From Thiotrichales bacterium (GTDB lineage: Bacteria; Pseudomonadota; Gammaproteobacteria; JAAZVR01), in contig JAAZVR010000057.1 in assembly GCA_018623305.1 (NCBI GenBank), positions 1 through 6,779 on the forward strand: a stretch of 6,779 nucleotides of DNA, written 5' to 3'. Of the stretch, positions 1-6,084 are shown one piece after another. The notes beneath the pieces are model-generated. The model saw nothing but the letters and a program-made list of their open reading frames with translations, did not search any database and was not told the DNA's origin. A program made the position numbers and the translations under genes. Position 1 is the first letter of the stretch, and each line of letters starts with the position of its first letter.

Positions 1-1100
1 ACTTTAACATCTTGCGCGACCTGTTCAGACAGCAGATAAAATGCCACCGCATCTTGCCCAAACATCGGTTCGGCCATGCACGCAACCGCTTCAGGCAAAC
101 GCTTTAAAACATCCTCATTTGGGATATGATATTTGTGGTGTTCGGTTTGATATTGCTCAACCACTTGATCGGAGTAGAAAAATTCACTGCCGTATTCTTC
201 GCCAATGTCTTCAAAACCAATGGAGAAGGTATGCAAAGGATGTTCAATCCCTAAATCGTTTTGCACTTCAGCCAATAATCCAACCAAAAGACTTGAATCT
301 AAACCACCCGATAGCAAAACACCCACGGGTACATCGGATGCCAACAAACGTTTTTTAACGGCCTTTTTTAAGGCCTCACGATTGCGCGCAATCCATTCTT
401 CATCGCTCAAAGGCTCCGCTGGACGTTCTGCTTTAAGTGTCCAATAAGTATTTTCTTGAATCTCGCCCTGTGCGGTAATCGTCAAAGTTGTACCCGGTGC
501 GACTTTGCGAATGCCTTGCAAAATTGTGCGAGGTGCTGGAATCACCGCATGCAGAGTGAATTGATGATGCAATGCCACAGGGTCAATCGATTTATCCACG
601 CCACCACCGGCTAAGATCGATTGCATATTCGATGCAAAACGAAAAGCCCCATCGACTTCTGCGTAATACAAAGGTTTGATACCGAGACGGTCACGCGCCA
701 AAAACAACTCGTTTTTATCCGCATCCCAAATCGCAAAGGCAAACATACCATCTAAACGCTCAACACAGGCTTTGCCCCATTGTTGGTAGGCACGTAAAAT
801 CACTTCCGAATCCGAGTGAGAATTAAACGTTTGTCCTAAGGCCTTTAGTTCATCCATCAATTCACGGTAGTTATAAATACATCCGTTGAATACCATCATT
901 TCTGATTGTGCATTCATTGGCTGATGACCACCTTCAGACAAATCAATAATCGACAAACGGCGATGACCAAACGTTAAGCCGTTTCGACGATGAATCCCAA
1001 CATCATCAGGGCCTCGACGCTCAATTTCTGCCAACATCGCATTAATTTGGGCATCACTGGTCTGGCCTTTAAATCGCCATTCCCCACAAATTCCACACAT
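1..1100 (-). CDS. asnO: N-acetylglutaminylglutamine amidotransferase (asparagine synthase family), 5' part of gene, cut by left edge
   Basis: The reverse strand is open from ATG at 1100 to the left edge, giving 366 codons. It begins MCGICGEW, so Cys2 is the class II glutaminase nucleophile. The glutaminase domain (about 1-215) carries GHRRLSIIDLS (45-55), FNGCIYNY (71-78) and a SDSEV segment (96-100). The synthetase domain has the ATP-pyrophosphatase loop LLSGGLDSS (262-270). Ordinary AsnB usually reads FNGEIYNH/NY; the Cys here, plus DPVALHHQFTLHAVIPAPRTIL (173-194, given in outline) and DAVAFYLLSE (350-359), match what I recall of the enzyme that amidates N-acetylglutaminylglutamine to the osmoprotectant NAGGN, using glutamine and ATP in the cytoplasm. 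That family is about 590 residues, so roughly 220 are off-window. An AAGG ribosome site lies 9 nt before the ATG. Plain asparagine synthetase is the main alternative. The family assignment is very sure and the NAGGN subfamily fairly sure, from memory of family sequences. Confidence 0.85.
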   Translation of the reverse strand, partial: MCGICGEWRFKGQTSDAQINAMLAEIERRGPDDVGIHRRNGLTFGHRRLSIIDLSEGGHQPMNAQSEMMVFNGCIYNYRELMDELKALGQTFNSHSDSEVILRAYQQWGKACVERLDGMFAFAIWDADKNELFLARDRLGIKPLYYAEVDGAFRFASNMQSILAGGGVDKSIDPVALHHQFTLHAVIPAPRTILQGIRKVAPGTTLTITAQGEIQENTYWTLKAERPAEPLSDEEWIARNREALKKAVKKRLLASDVPVGVLLSGGLDSSLLVGLLAEVQNDLGIEHPLHTFSIGFEDIGEEYGSEFFYSDQVVEQYQTEHHKYHIPNEDVLKRLPEAVACMAEPMFGQDAVAFYLLSEQVAQDVK

Positions 1101-1131
1101 AGTGTTCTACCTTGTTATTTTTAATGCACAA

Positions 1132-1159
1132 ATTATAAATTGCAGGCTTTTGAAATATC
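1132..1159 (-). promoter_or_regulatory. Putative promoter of the NAGGN amidotransferase gene
   Basis: On the minus strand a perfect -10 TATAAT lies at 1137-1132. A poor -35 candidate, GATATT, lies at 1159-1154 with a 16-nt spacer. Transcription would start near 1125, leaving a leader of about 25 nt with AAGG before the ATG. A good -10 with a weak -35 is compatible with an activated or sigma-S-type promoter. That would suit an osmotic-stress gene, but it is inference only. Confidence 0.4.
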
Positions 1160-1167
1160 TATATAAT
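1140..1167 (+). promoter_or_regulatory. Putative sigma-70 promoter of argD-argF
   Basis: TTGCAG (1140-1145) and a perfect TATAAT (1162-1167) are separated by 16 nt, predicting a start near 1174 and a leader of about 83 nt. The site overlaps the divergent promoter for the leftward gene: this -35 box begins 3 bp from the other -10 box, so the two polymerases would compete. I could not find a convincing pair of ARG boxes for ArgR over it. Confidence 0.55.
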
Positions 1168-1180
1168 TAAGCGTTTCGCG

Positions 1181-1202
1181 GCAGCTTATTGGGCTGCTTT
1201 TT
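1181..1202 (+). terminator. Stem-loop plus T-run in the argD leader (possible attenuator or 5' stabilising hairpin)
   Basis: GCAGC (1181-1185) pairs with GCTGC (1193-1197), and an added U·G pair closes a 5-nt loop. TTTTT follows directly (1198-1202). The shape is that of a small intrinsic terminator, yet it lies between the predicted argD promoter and the argD start codon. Neither flanking gene ends here. It begins only about 7 nt after the predicted transcription start, which is early for a classical attenuator, so an mRNA-stabilising 5' hairpin is as likely. Confidence 0.35.
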
Positions 1203-1256
1203 GCGTTTTAACCCTTGTACTATTTTTTTAACGTGGGCTTTTGAAGAGGATTTCTA

Positions 1257-2423
1257 ATGTCGCACATTATGCCAACTTACGGTCGTTTACCTGTTTCTTT
1301 CACCAAAGGTGAAGGCGTTTATCTATGGGACACCGAAGGACAACAATATTTGGATGCTTTGAGTGGTATCGCGGTCTGTAACATCGGCCATACTCACCCG
1401 CGCGTGGTGGATGCGATTTGCCAACAAGCGGGCACTTTGATGCACACATCTAATTTATACGGCATTGAACAACAGGAAGCCTTAGCAGATCGCTTGGCCG
1501 AAAAATCGGGCATGGAGCACATCTTCTTCAGCAATTCAGGCGCGGAAGCAAATGAAGCTGCGATTAAACTGGCACGTAAATACGGCCATAGTAAAGGCAT
1601 TAAAACGCCGACGATTATCGTAATGGAAAGTTCATTCCACGGTCGAACAATGGCGACGTTAACAGCAACGGGCAACCGCAAAGCACAAGTGGGTTTTGAA
1701 CCTTTAGTGAGCGGCTTTGTTCGTGTGCCTTATAACGATATTGAAGCCATTCAAAATGTTGCAAAAAACAATAAAGACATCGTAGCGATTTTGGTTGAAC
1801 CCGTCCAAGGCGAAGGTGGCGTGCGCGTGCCGACTATGGGCTACCTAGAGTCGTTGCGTGAAATCTGTGACAACAACGAATGGTTGTTGATGGTTGATGA
1901 AGTTCAATCAGGTATTGGCCGAACAGGCAAATGGTTTGCACACCAACATTGCGGCATTAAACCGGATGTAATGACACTGGCAAAAGGCCTAGGTAATGGA
2001 ATGCCAATTGGTGCATGTTTAGTGGCTGGCCCAGCAGTGGGTGTTTTGGTGGCAGGAAATCATGGCTCAACATTTGGCGGTGGCCCGCTGGCGTGTGCAG
2101 CTGCGAATGCTGTTTTAGACGTCATTAAAGAAGGCGAACTTTGCAAACAAGCTGCAGAATTAGGTCTATACATTTTGGATCAATTCAAAGCTCGCCTTGC
2201 AGATAACACGCACGTAAAAGACATTCGCGGCAAAGGCCTTATGATCGGTATTGAACTCGACCAAGACGCGCCACATTTAGTAAGGGCTGCATTGGAAGAA
2301 CATAAATTATTAATTAACGTCACGGCAGGCAATGTGATTCGCTTATTGCCGCCGATGATTATGACTCACGCACAAGCCGATCAAATGATTGACGGTGTTT
2401 GTGCGTTGATTGAAACACTGTAA
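1257..2423 (+). CDS. argD: Acetylornithine aminotransferase (ArgD)
   Basis: A 388-residue class III PLP-dependent aminotransferase, within the usual ArgD length of about 390-405. In arginine synthesis it converts N-acetylglutamate semialdehyde and glutamate to N-acetylornithine and 2-oxoglutarate in the cytoplasm; many ArgD enzymes also serve succinyl-diaminopimelate in lysine synthesis. Visible motifs are the phosphate-binding NSGAEANEAAIKLAR (93-107), SSFHGRT (125-131) at the cofactor ring, EPVQGEGGV (181-189), MVDEVQSGIGRTG (212-224) with the cofactor-nitrogen Asp214, the Schiff-base lysine K243 in LAKGLGNGMPIGA, and GSTFGGGP (270-277). The start is supported by GAAGAGGA ending 6 nt before ATG. 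argF follows after 6 nt. Other class III enzymes (succinylornithine or ornithine transaminases) are possible on motif alone, but the argF neighbour favours ArgD. Nothing appears broken. Confidence 0.95.
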   Translation: MSHIMPTYGRLPVSFTKGEGVYLWDTEGQQYLDALSGIAVCNIGHTHPRVVDAICQQAGTLMHTSNLYGIEQQEALADRLAEKSGMEHIFFSNSGAEANEAAIKLARKYGHSKGIKTPTIIVMESSFHGRTMATLTATGNRKAQVGFEPLVSGFVRVPYNDIEAIQNVAKNNKDIVAILVEPVQGEGGVRVPTMGYLESLREICDNNEWLLMVDEVQSGIGRTGKWFAHQHCGIKPDVMTLAKGLGNGMPIGACLVAGPAVGVLVAGNHGSTFGGGPLACAAANAVLDVIKEGELCKQAAELGLYILDQFKARLADNTHVKDIRGKGLMIGIELDQDAPHLVRAALEEHKLLINVTAGNVIRLLPPMIMTHAQADQMIDGVCALIETL

Positions 2424-2429
2424 AAGATT

Positions 2430-3338
2430 ATGGCTAAACATTTTTTAACATTATTGGATTTAACCCCTGCTGAGTTGAATGACGTGATTAATCGCGCCAT
2501 TGAACTTAAGCGTATGCGTAACGAAGGTGAAATCTACGAGCCCATGAAAAACAAAGTCATGGGCATGATTTTCGAAAAATCATCGACGCGTACTCGTATT
2601 TCTTTTGAAGCGGGTATGGCGCAATTTGGCGGGCACGCGATTTTCTTGTCGCCACGCGATACTCAACTCGGTCGCGGTGAGCCGATTGAGGACTCCGCTC
2701 GAGTCATTTCACGCATGTGTGACATTATTATGATCCGTACATTTGAGCACGAGAAAATTAAAAAATTTGCTGAGTACTCAAACGTACCGGTCATCAATGC
2801 ATTAACCGATGACTACCATCCTTGTCAGCTACTGGCCGATATACAAACGTACGTTGAACATCGCGGTTCAATTCAAGGCAAAACAGTCACTTGGGTAGGG
2901 GATGGCAACAATATGTGTCACTCTTACATTAATGCTGCACGCCAGTTCGATTTCAATTTGAACATTGCCGTACCTGAAGGCTATGACCCGATCGAGTCTA
3001 TCGTTGAAGCGGCAGGCGATCGAGTGAAGATTTTCCGTAATCCAGCCGATGCAGTTAAAGATTCTGACTTAGTGGTAACCGATGTTTGGGCCAGCATGGG
3101 ACAAGAAGAAGAACAGAAAAAACGTGAAGCGGACTTTGAAGGCTTTATGGTGGATTCTGAATTGATGTCGCTTGCGAAAGACGATGCTCTGTTTATGCAC
3201 TGCTTGCCAGCTCACCGTGGCGAAGAAGTCAGCGCCGAGGTCATTGATGGCCCACAATCTGTGGTGTTTGATGAAGCAGAAAATCGATTACACGCTCAAA
3301 AAGCATTGATTGAATGTTTAATGGGGACGATGAAGTAA
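2430..3338 (+). CDS. argF: Ornithine carbamoyltransferase (ArgF)
   Basis: A 302-residue anabolic ornithine carbamoyltransferase, normal for the short proteobacterial ArgF (about 300-306). It makes citrulline from ornithine and carbamoyl phosphate in the cytosol, working as a trimer. The carbamoyl-phosphate domain carries the signature SSTRTR (51-56), an arginine in MIRTFEH (101-107) and HPCQ (130-133). The ornithine domain carries GDGNNMCHS (157-165), DVWASMGQE (218-226), corresponding to the family's D-x-W-x-SMG loop, and HCLPAHRGEE (257-266), whose cysteine contacts ornithine. The STRTR form separates it from aspartate carbamoyltransferase. It starts 6 nt after the argD stop with only a weak purine run (AAAAG) before the ATG, so translation is probably coupled to argD. 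A strong hairpin 23 nt downstream ends the operon. Acetylornithine carbamoyltransferase is unlikely given these motifs and length. Confidence 0.97.
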   Translation: MAKHFLTLLDLTPAELNDVINRAIELKRMRNEGEIYEPMKNKVMGMIFEKSSTRTRISFEAGMAQFGGHAIFLSPRDTQLGRGEPIEDSARVISRMCDIIMIRTFEHEKIKKFAEYSNVPVINALTDDYHPCQLLADIQTYVEHRGSIQGKTVTWVGDGNNMCHSYINAARQFDFNLNIAVPEGYDPIESIVEAAGDRVKIFRNPADAVKDSDLVVTDVWASMGQEEEQKKREADFEGFMVDSELMSLAKDDALFMHCLPAHRGEEVSAEVIDGPQSVVFDEAENRLHAQKALIECLMGTMK

Positions 3339-3360
3339 TTTGACTTTCATTTTGCCTATT

Positions 3361-3396
3361 AAAAAGCCCAGTCTCTACCCAGAGCTGGGCTTTTTT
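3361..3396. terminator. Bidirectional intrinsic terminator between argF and recR
   Basis: AAAAAGCCCAG (3361-3371) is perfectly complementary to CTGGGCTTTTT (3385-3395). Inside it, CTCT (3373-3376) pairs with AGAG (3381-3384) around an ACCC loop, with one bulged T. On the plus strand the stem ends in TTTTTT; on the minus strand the A-run becomes TTTTT. It can therefore stop both argF and the converging recR transcript. Confidence 0.92.
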
Positions 3397-3419
3397 AATG
3401 CTAAGCACTAGGCACTCGA

Positions 3420-3476
3420 TCAACCCCAAATGACTTGAGCAACGCCTAATGTTTGAGCGGATGCTTTGACTTTCAT
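3420..3476 (-). CDS. Possible 18-codon ORF overlapping the recR stop codon (doubtful)
   Basis: The recR stop reads TTATGAAAG, so an ATG overlaps the TGA in an ATGA junction. The new frame encodes MKVKASAQTLGVAQVIWG and stops at TGA 24 nt before the shared terminator. ATGA overlaps are common at coupled genes, and the peptide has a mildly hydrophobic C-terminal half. I do not recognise it. It could be a small peptide, the remnant start of a lost downstream gene, or chance, since ORFs this short arise often. No strong ribosome site is seen; AGGG lies too far upstream. Confidence 0.15.
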   Translation of the reverse strand: MKVKASAQTLGVAQVIWG

Positions 3477-4066
3477 AATTCATGTCGCCCTGAAAACGCG
3501 TGTGTTAAGGTTGCTGCATCCACATATTCTAAATCACCGCCCATCGGTACACCTTGAGCAATACGCGAAGTTTTCACGCCTGCGGCTTTCGCTAAATCTG
3601 CAATAAAATGCGCTGTGGCTTCACCTTCCACTGTCGCGCCTGTTGCCAAAATCAATTCTTCAATTTTGCCGCTCGCTAATTGCGCTTGCAAAACATGAAT
3701 ACCAATTTCATTCGGCCCCATGCCATCGAGTGGCGATAAGCGCCCCAATAAAACAAAATAGCGTCCTTTAAAGACGCCAGACTGTTCAATCGACAAAACA
3801 TCTGCAGGCGTTTCGACCACACAGACCGTACTCATATCTCGACGAGAATCCGCACAAATCCCGCACAATTCTTGCGAAGACAAGGTGCGGCATTGTTGAC
3901 AATGTTTAATGTCATTAAGTGCCTTTTGCAAGTGATCCACAATCGACTGTGCCCCCATTCGCTCTCGTTCAAGCAAATGATAGGTCATACGTTGAGCGGT
4001 CTTCGCGCCCACACCTGGTAAACAGGTGAAGGCATCGATAACTCTTTGAATCAGTGGATCATGCAT
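3473..4066 (-). CDS. recR: Recombination mediator protein RecR
   Basis: A 197-residue protein of standard RecR length (about 198-201). RecR works with RecO (and RecF) to load RecA on SSB-coated single-stranded DNA at gaps. The domain order is typical: helix-hairpin-helix LPGVGAKTAQRM (16-27); a four-cysteine zinc finger with C56, C59, C68 and C71; then a TOPRIM domain from VCVVETPADVLSIE (81-94, acidic E85), through PLDGMGP (112-118) and ATGATVEGEA (141-150), to the Walker-B-like GGDLEYVD (176-183). It starts 6 nt after the ybaB stop, and I see no Shine-Dalgarno sequence there, so reinitiation from ybaB is likely. It is the last well-supported gene of the dnaX-ybaB-recR set and faces argF across a shared terminator. 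Confidence 0.97.
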   Translation of the reverse strand: MHDPLIQRVIDAFTCLPGVGAKTAQRMTYHLLERERMGAQSIVDHLQKALNDIKHCQQCRTLSSQELCGICADSRRDMSTVCVVETPADVLSIEQSGVFKGRYFVLLGRLSPLDGMGPNEIGIHVLQAQLASGKIEELILATGATVEGEATAHFIADLAKAAGVKTSRIAQGVPMGGDLEYVDAATLTHAFSGRHEL

Positions 4067-4072
4067 GACGAT

Positions 4073-4396
4073 TTAGAATGGCATCTTAAAGCCTGGAATA
4101 TTCATTCCACCTGTGACTTCAGAGTAACGGCTCTGCGTTTCAGAAGCCAATTGACCCACAGCGCTATTAACCGCTGCGACAACCAAATCTTCCAACATTT
4201 CTTTATCGTCCATCACCGCTTCGTCAATTTCAACGCGCGTCAATTCATGTTTACCGTTCAAACGCACTTTGACCATGCCGCCGCCTGATTCACCCGCGAC
4301 TTCCATGTTTGCGATTTCTTCTTGCATGGATTGCATTTTTTCTTGCATTTGCTGGGCTTGCTTCATCAAATTGCCCATTCCGCCTTTACCAAACAT
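4073..4396 (-). CDS. ybaB: YbaB/EbfC family nucleoid-associated protein
   Basis: A 107-residue member of the YbaB/EbfC DNA-binding family (usually 100-115). The family forms small dimers that bind DNA with little or modest sequence preference and is almost always encoded between dnaX and recR, as here. The N-terminus (MFGKGGMGNLMKQAQQMQEK, 1-20) is Gly/Met/Gln-rich and continues into a long amphipathic, probably coiled helix to about 32. The family core GGGMVKVRLNGKHELTRVEID spans about 38-58 and is followed by the MLEDLVVAAVNSA helix (67-79). A short Gly/Met/Pro tail (GGMNIPGFKMPF) closes it. The start shares one base with the dnaX stop (TAATG) and is preceded by a strong AAGGAG inside dnaX. 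The exact cellular role is not fixed by the sequence. Confidence 0.95.
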   Translation of the reverse strand: MFGKGGMGNLMKQAQQMQEKMQSMQEEIANMEVAGESGGGMVKVRLNGKHELTRVEIDEAVMDDKEMLEDLVVAAVNSAVGQLASETQSRYSEVTGGMNIPGFKMPF

Positions 4397-4407
4397 TATG
4401 ACTCCTT
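4396..4407 (-). promoter_or_regulatory. ybaB ribosome-binding site inside the dnaX end, with TAATG stop/start overlap
   Basis: AAGGAG (4407-4402) lies within the last codons of dnaX, 5 nt before the ybaB ATG. That ATG shares its A with the dnaX TAA. The arrangement couples ybaB translation to ribosomes finishing tau. Ribosomes that slip and stop at the gamma codon, about 270 nt upstream, would not reach it. Confidence 0.8.
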
Positions 4408-5940
4408 ATTCGTTTCGATCGGTCTTACCGAATTTTCAACAAAGTGTAAATTAAACATGGATTGTATCTTTTTTACTTTTGGATCCGCGAGAAATTTCTC
4501 AGTGAGTTCCGCTTGCGCTTCCGCTTTGCGTTCGATGTTTTTCTCTGCGACCTGCGTTTGAGCTTGCAGCTTTTCCATAAATCCATCGGATTTCGCTGAC
4601 TTCTCCGCTGGCTTCTCAATCAATGCTGCTGGAGCAGGCTTTTCCGCCACGACTTTTGTCGCGGCCTCAGACTTTTTTGGTGCTTTGCCCAGAGATTCTC
4701 GTAGACTGTTCAAATGTGAACGCGCGGGCGCTGAACTCGATTCAGCAACAGACGGAGCGACGGAGCGTTGAACAGGTGCTGTTTCCTGCACCTGTGGTGC
4801 TGGGCGTGATGATGATTGACGCACTGCTTTTGAAGCCGCAGGCGCTGCTGATAAAGCTTCATTATGAAAAGCCAACATTCTCAAACACAACATTTCAAAC
4901 GCCGTTTTAGGGTTTGGACTCAAGACCAATTCCTTTCGACCTGTCACCGCAATTTGATAATACAACTGCAAGGTGCGCGCATCAAATGCATCTAAATAAG
5001 CATTCAAAGACGCACTCATTGCGGTACTTTGCATTCTTTCGATACCGACTTGCTGAGCCATCGCTAAATAAGCAAAACCTTCAATCAATTCAGATAGTAA
5101 AGCATCATAATCAGGCAGGCTTTCTGAAATATTTTTAAGCACTTCGTAAAGCGATTCCACATCATCATTCGCCAAAGCTTCAAGCAACTTTAAACTCAAA
5201 TGCGCATCAATCAAGCCCAACATCGCACGCACATCCGATTCAGTCACTTGGCCATTTGAATACGCAATCGCTTGATCTAAAAGACTCAACGAGTCTCGTA
5301 CTGAACCCTCGGCGGCGTGCGCAACAAGATTCAAAGCGGGCGCTTCAAACGCGATGGATTCTTGCTCTAAAATCCAAGCCAAGTGCGCTTGAATTTGCTG
5401 TGCGTCCAATTGTTTCAAACTGAATTGCAAACAGCGTGACAAAATGGTCACAGGCAATTTTTGAGGATCGGTGGTCGCCAGAATGAATTTAACGTGCGGA
5501 GGCGGTTCTTCCAATGTTTTCAGCAAGGCATTAAAACTGCTCTTAGAAAACATATGCACTTCATCAATCAGATAAATTTTGTAACGACCACGAGTTGGCG
5601 CATATTGAACGTTATCCAATAACTCACGCGTATCATCCACGCCCGTACGTGAAGCTGCATCGACTTCAATCAAATCAGCAAAACGGCCTTGATCAATTTC
5701 TACACAGCTTGAACATTTTCCGCATGGCTGCGATGAAACGCCTTCCTCACAGTTTAAGGCCTTAGCAAAAATGCGCGCTAAAGTGGTTTTACCAACACCA
5801 CGGGTGCCTGTGAGTAAATAAGCATGATGCAGACGATCTTCATCGAGCGCATGGGTCAATGCTTTAATAACGTGTTGCTGGCCAACCAGCGATTGAAAAT
5901 CTTTTGGACGCCACTGACGGGCTAAGGCTTGATAACTCAT
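4396..5940 (-). CDS. dnaX: DNA polymerase III tau subunit (and gamma by frameshifting), DnaX
   Basis: This is the clamp-loader ATPase of the DNA polymerase III holoenzyme, which opens and loads the beta clamp. I chose the ATG at 5940 (MSYQALARQWRPK, 514 residues) because GGGA lies 5 nt before it and the numbering then equals E. coli DnaX. The upstream ATG at 5946 (516 residues) has no spaced ribosome site. From 5940: Walker A GTRGVGKTT (45-53, K51), zinc cysteines C64, C73, C76 and C79, Walker B DEVH (126-129), sensor 1 LATTD (154-158), the SRC arginine finger (168-170) and sensor 2 GSVRD (212-216). Domain III runs to about 360. The rest is low-complexity Ala/Ser/Pro/Glu/Lys sequence ending in a helical stretch and SVRPIETNKES. 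E. coli tau has 643 residues, so the tau-specific part is very short. ybaB overlaps the stop, and the SRP RNA gene lies 32 nt upstream. I see no separate promoter. Confidence 0.96.
   Translation of the reverse strand: MSYQALARQWRPKDFQSLVGQQHVIKALTHALDEDRLHHAYLLTGTRGVGKTTLARIFAKALNCEEGVSSQPCGKCSSCVEIDQGRFADLIEVDAASRTGVDDTRELLDNVQYAPTRGRYKIYLIDEVHMFSKSSFNALLKTLEEPPPHVKFILATTDPQKLPVTILSRCLQFSLKQLDAQQIQAHLAWILEQESIAFEAPALNLVAHAAEGSVRDSLSLLDQAIAYSNGQVTESDVRAMLGLIDAHLSLKLLEALANDDVESLYEVLKNISESLPDYDALLSELIEGFAYLAMAQQVGIERMQSTAMSASLNAYLDAFDARTLQLYYQIAVTGRKELVLSPNPKTAFEMLCLRMLAFHNEALSAAPAASKAVRQSSSRPAPQVQETAPVQRSVAPSVAESSSAPARSHLNSLRESLGKAPKKSEAATKVVAEKPAPAALIEKPAEKSAKSDGFMEKLQAQTQVAEKNIERKAEAQAELTEKFLADPKVKKIQSMFNLHFVENSVRPIETNKES
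4646..4678 (-). promoter_or_regulatory. dnaX: Programmed -1 frameshift signal in dnaX producing gamma
   Basis: The minus strand reads CCA AAA AAG in the dnaX frame, giving the slippery heptamer A AAA AAG (4678-4672), identical to that of E. coli dnaX. After a 6-nt spacer a stem forms: GCCGCGAC (4665-4658), loop AAAA, GTCGTGGC (4653-4646), 8 bp with one G·U pair. After a -1 slip the next codons are GTC TGA (4672-4667), so translation would end as ...APKKV at residue 424, close to E. coli gamma (431). The product would keep the ATPase and clamp-loader domains I-III. I did not find a strong upstream Shine-Dalgarno-like stimulator like the E. coli AGGGAG; only TGGG is present. The architecture is seen directly; function is inferred from the E. 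coli case. Confidence 0.85.
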
Positions 5941-5972
5941 GTTCATCCCGAGTTACAAAGTAGAAATAAGGC

Positions 5973-6080
5973 GGCAATCCACACCAGTGGTCTCGGCGCC
6001 CGAATCACTGGCTACCGTTGCTTCCTTCCGGACCTGGCGGGGTTCACCAGCTATCGTCGCGAGGACTGATGCGGATCACC
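5973..6080 (-). ncRNA. ffs: 4.5S RNA, small bacterial signal recognition particle RNA
   Basis: The reverse strand contains the nearly invariant SRP domain IV sequence CAGGTCCGGAAGGAAGCA, with the GGAA tetraloop and the asymmetric A-rich loop that bind Ffh. Ends were set from pairing: a 5' arm GGUGAUCCGCAUCAGU (6080-6065) pairs along its length with a 3' arm ACUGGUGUGGAUUGCC (5988-5973), with several G·U pairs. CUCG/CGAG and GCUGG/CCAGU helices then lead to the tip. This gives about 108 nt, the size of the E. coli RNA (114). There is no Alu domain, as usual in Gram-negatives. With Ffh and FtsY the RNA targets inner-membrane proteins to the translocon during translation. The gene sits just before dnaX, an arrangement also known from Bacillus and Pseudomonas. 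Exact mature ends may differ by several nt. Confidence 0.95.
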
Positions 6081-6084
6081 ATAA

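Noticed and set aside
41..447. Plus-strand open frames of 105 and 80 codons at 41-358 and 205-447.
   Set aside because: They lie antisense to the well-supported asparagine-synthase-family gene, have no recognisable motif and no ribosome site, and are shadow frames.
1140..1175. A possible ArgR operator (ARG box) in the AT-rich stretch around the argD -10.
   Set aside because: The AT-rich sequence lacks the paired 18-bp palindromes with TGAAT/ATTCA half-sites expected for an ArgR operator.
3241..3483. Minus-strand 80-codon frame running from the recR end through the terminator into argF.
   Set aside because: It translates straight through the strong bidirectional terminator hairpin and the antisense of the argF C-terminus; no family resemblance.
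4672..4678. The A6 run in dnaX as a sequencing or mutational frameshift hotspot breaking the gene.
   Set aside because: The zero frame remains open to a C-terminus coupled to ybaB, and the surrounding hairpin and -1 stop fit programmed slippage rather than damage.
4623..5138. Plus-strand frames of 95 and 74 codons opposite dnaX.
   Set aside because: They are antisense to conserved or low-complexity dnaX coding sequence and show no start signals.
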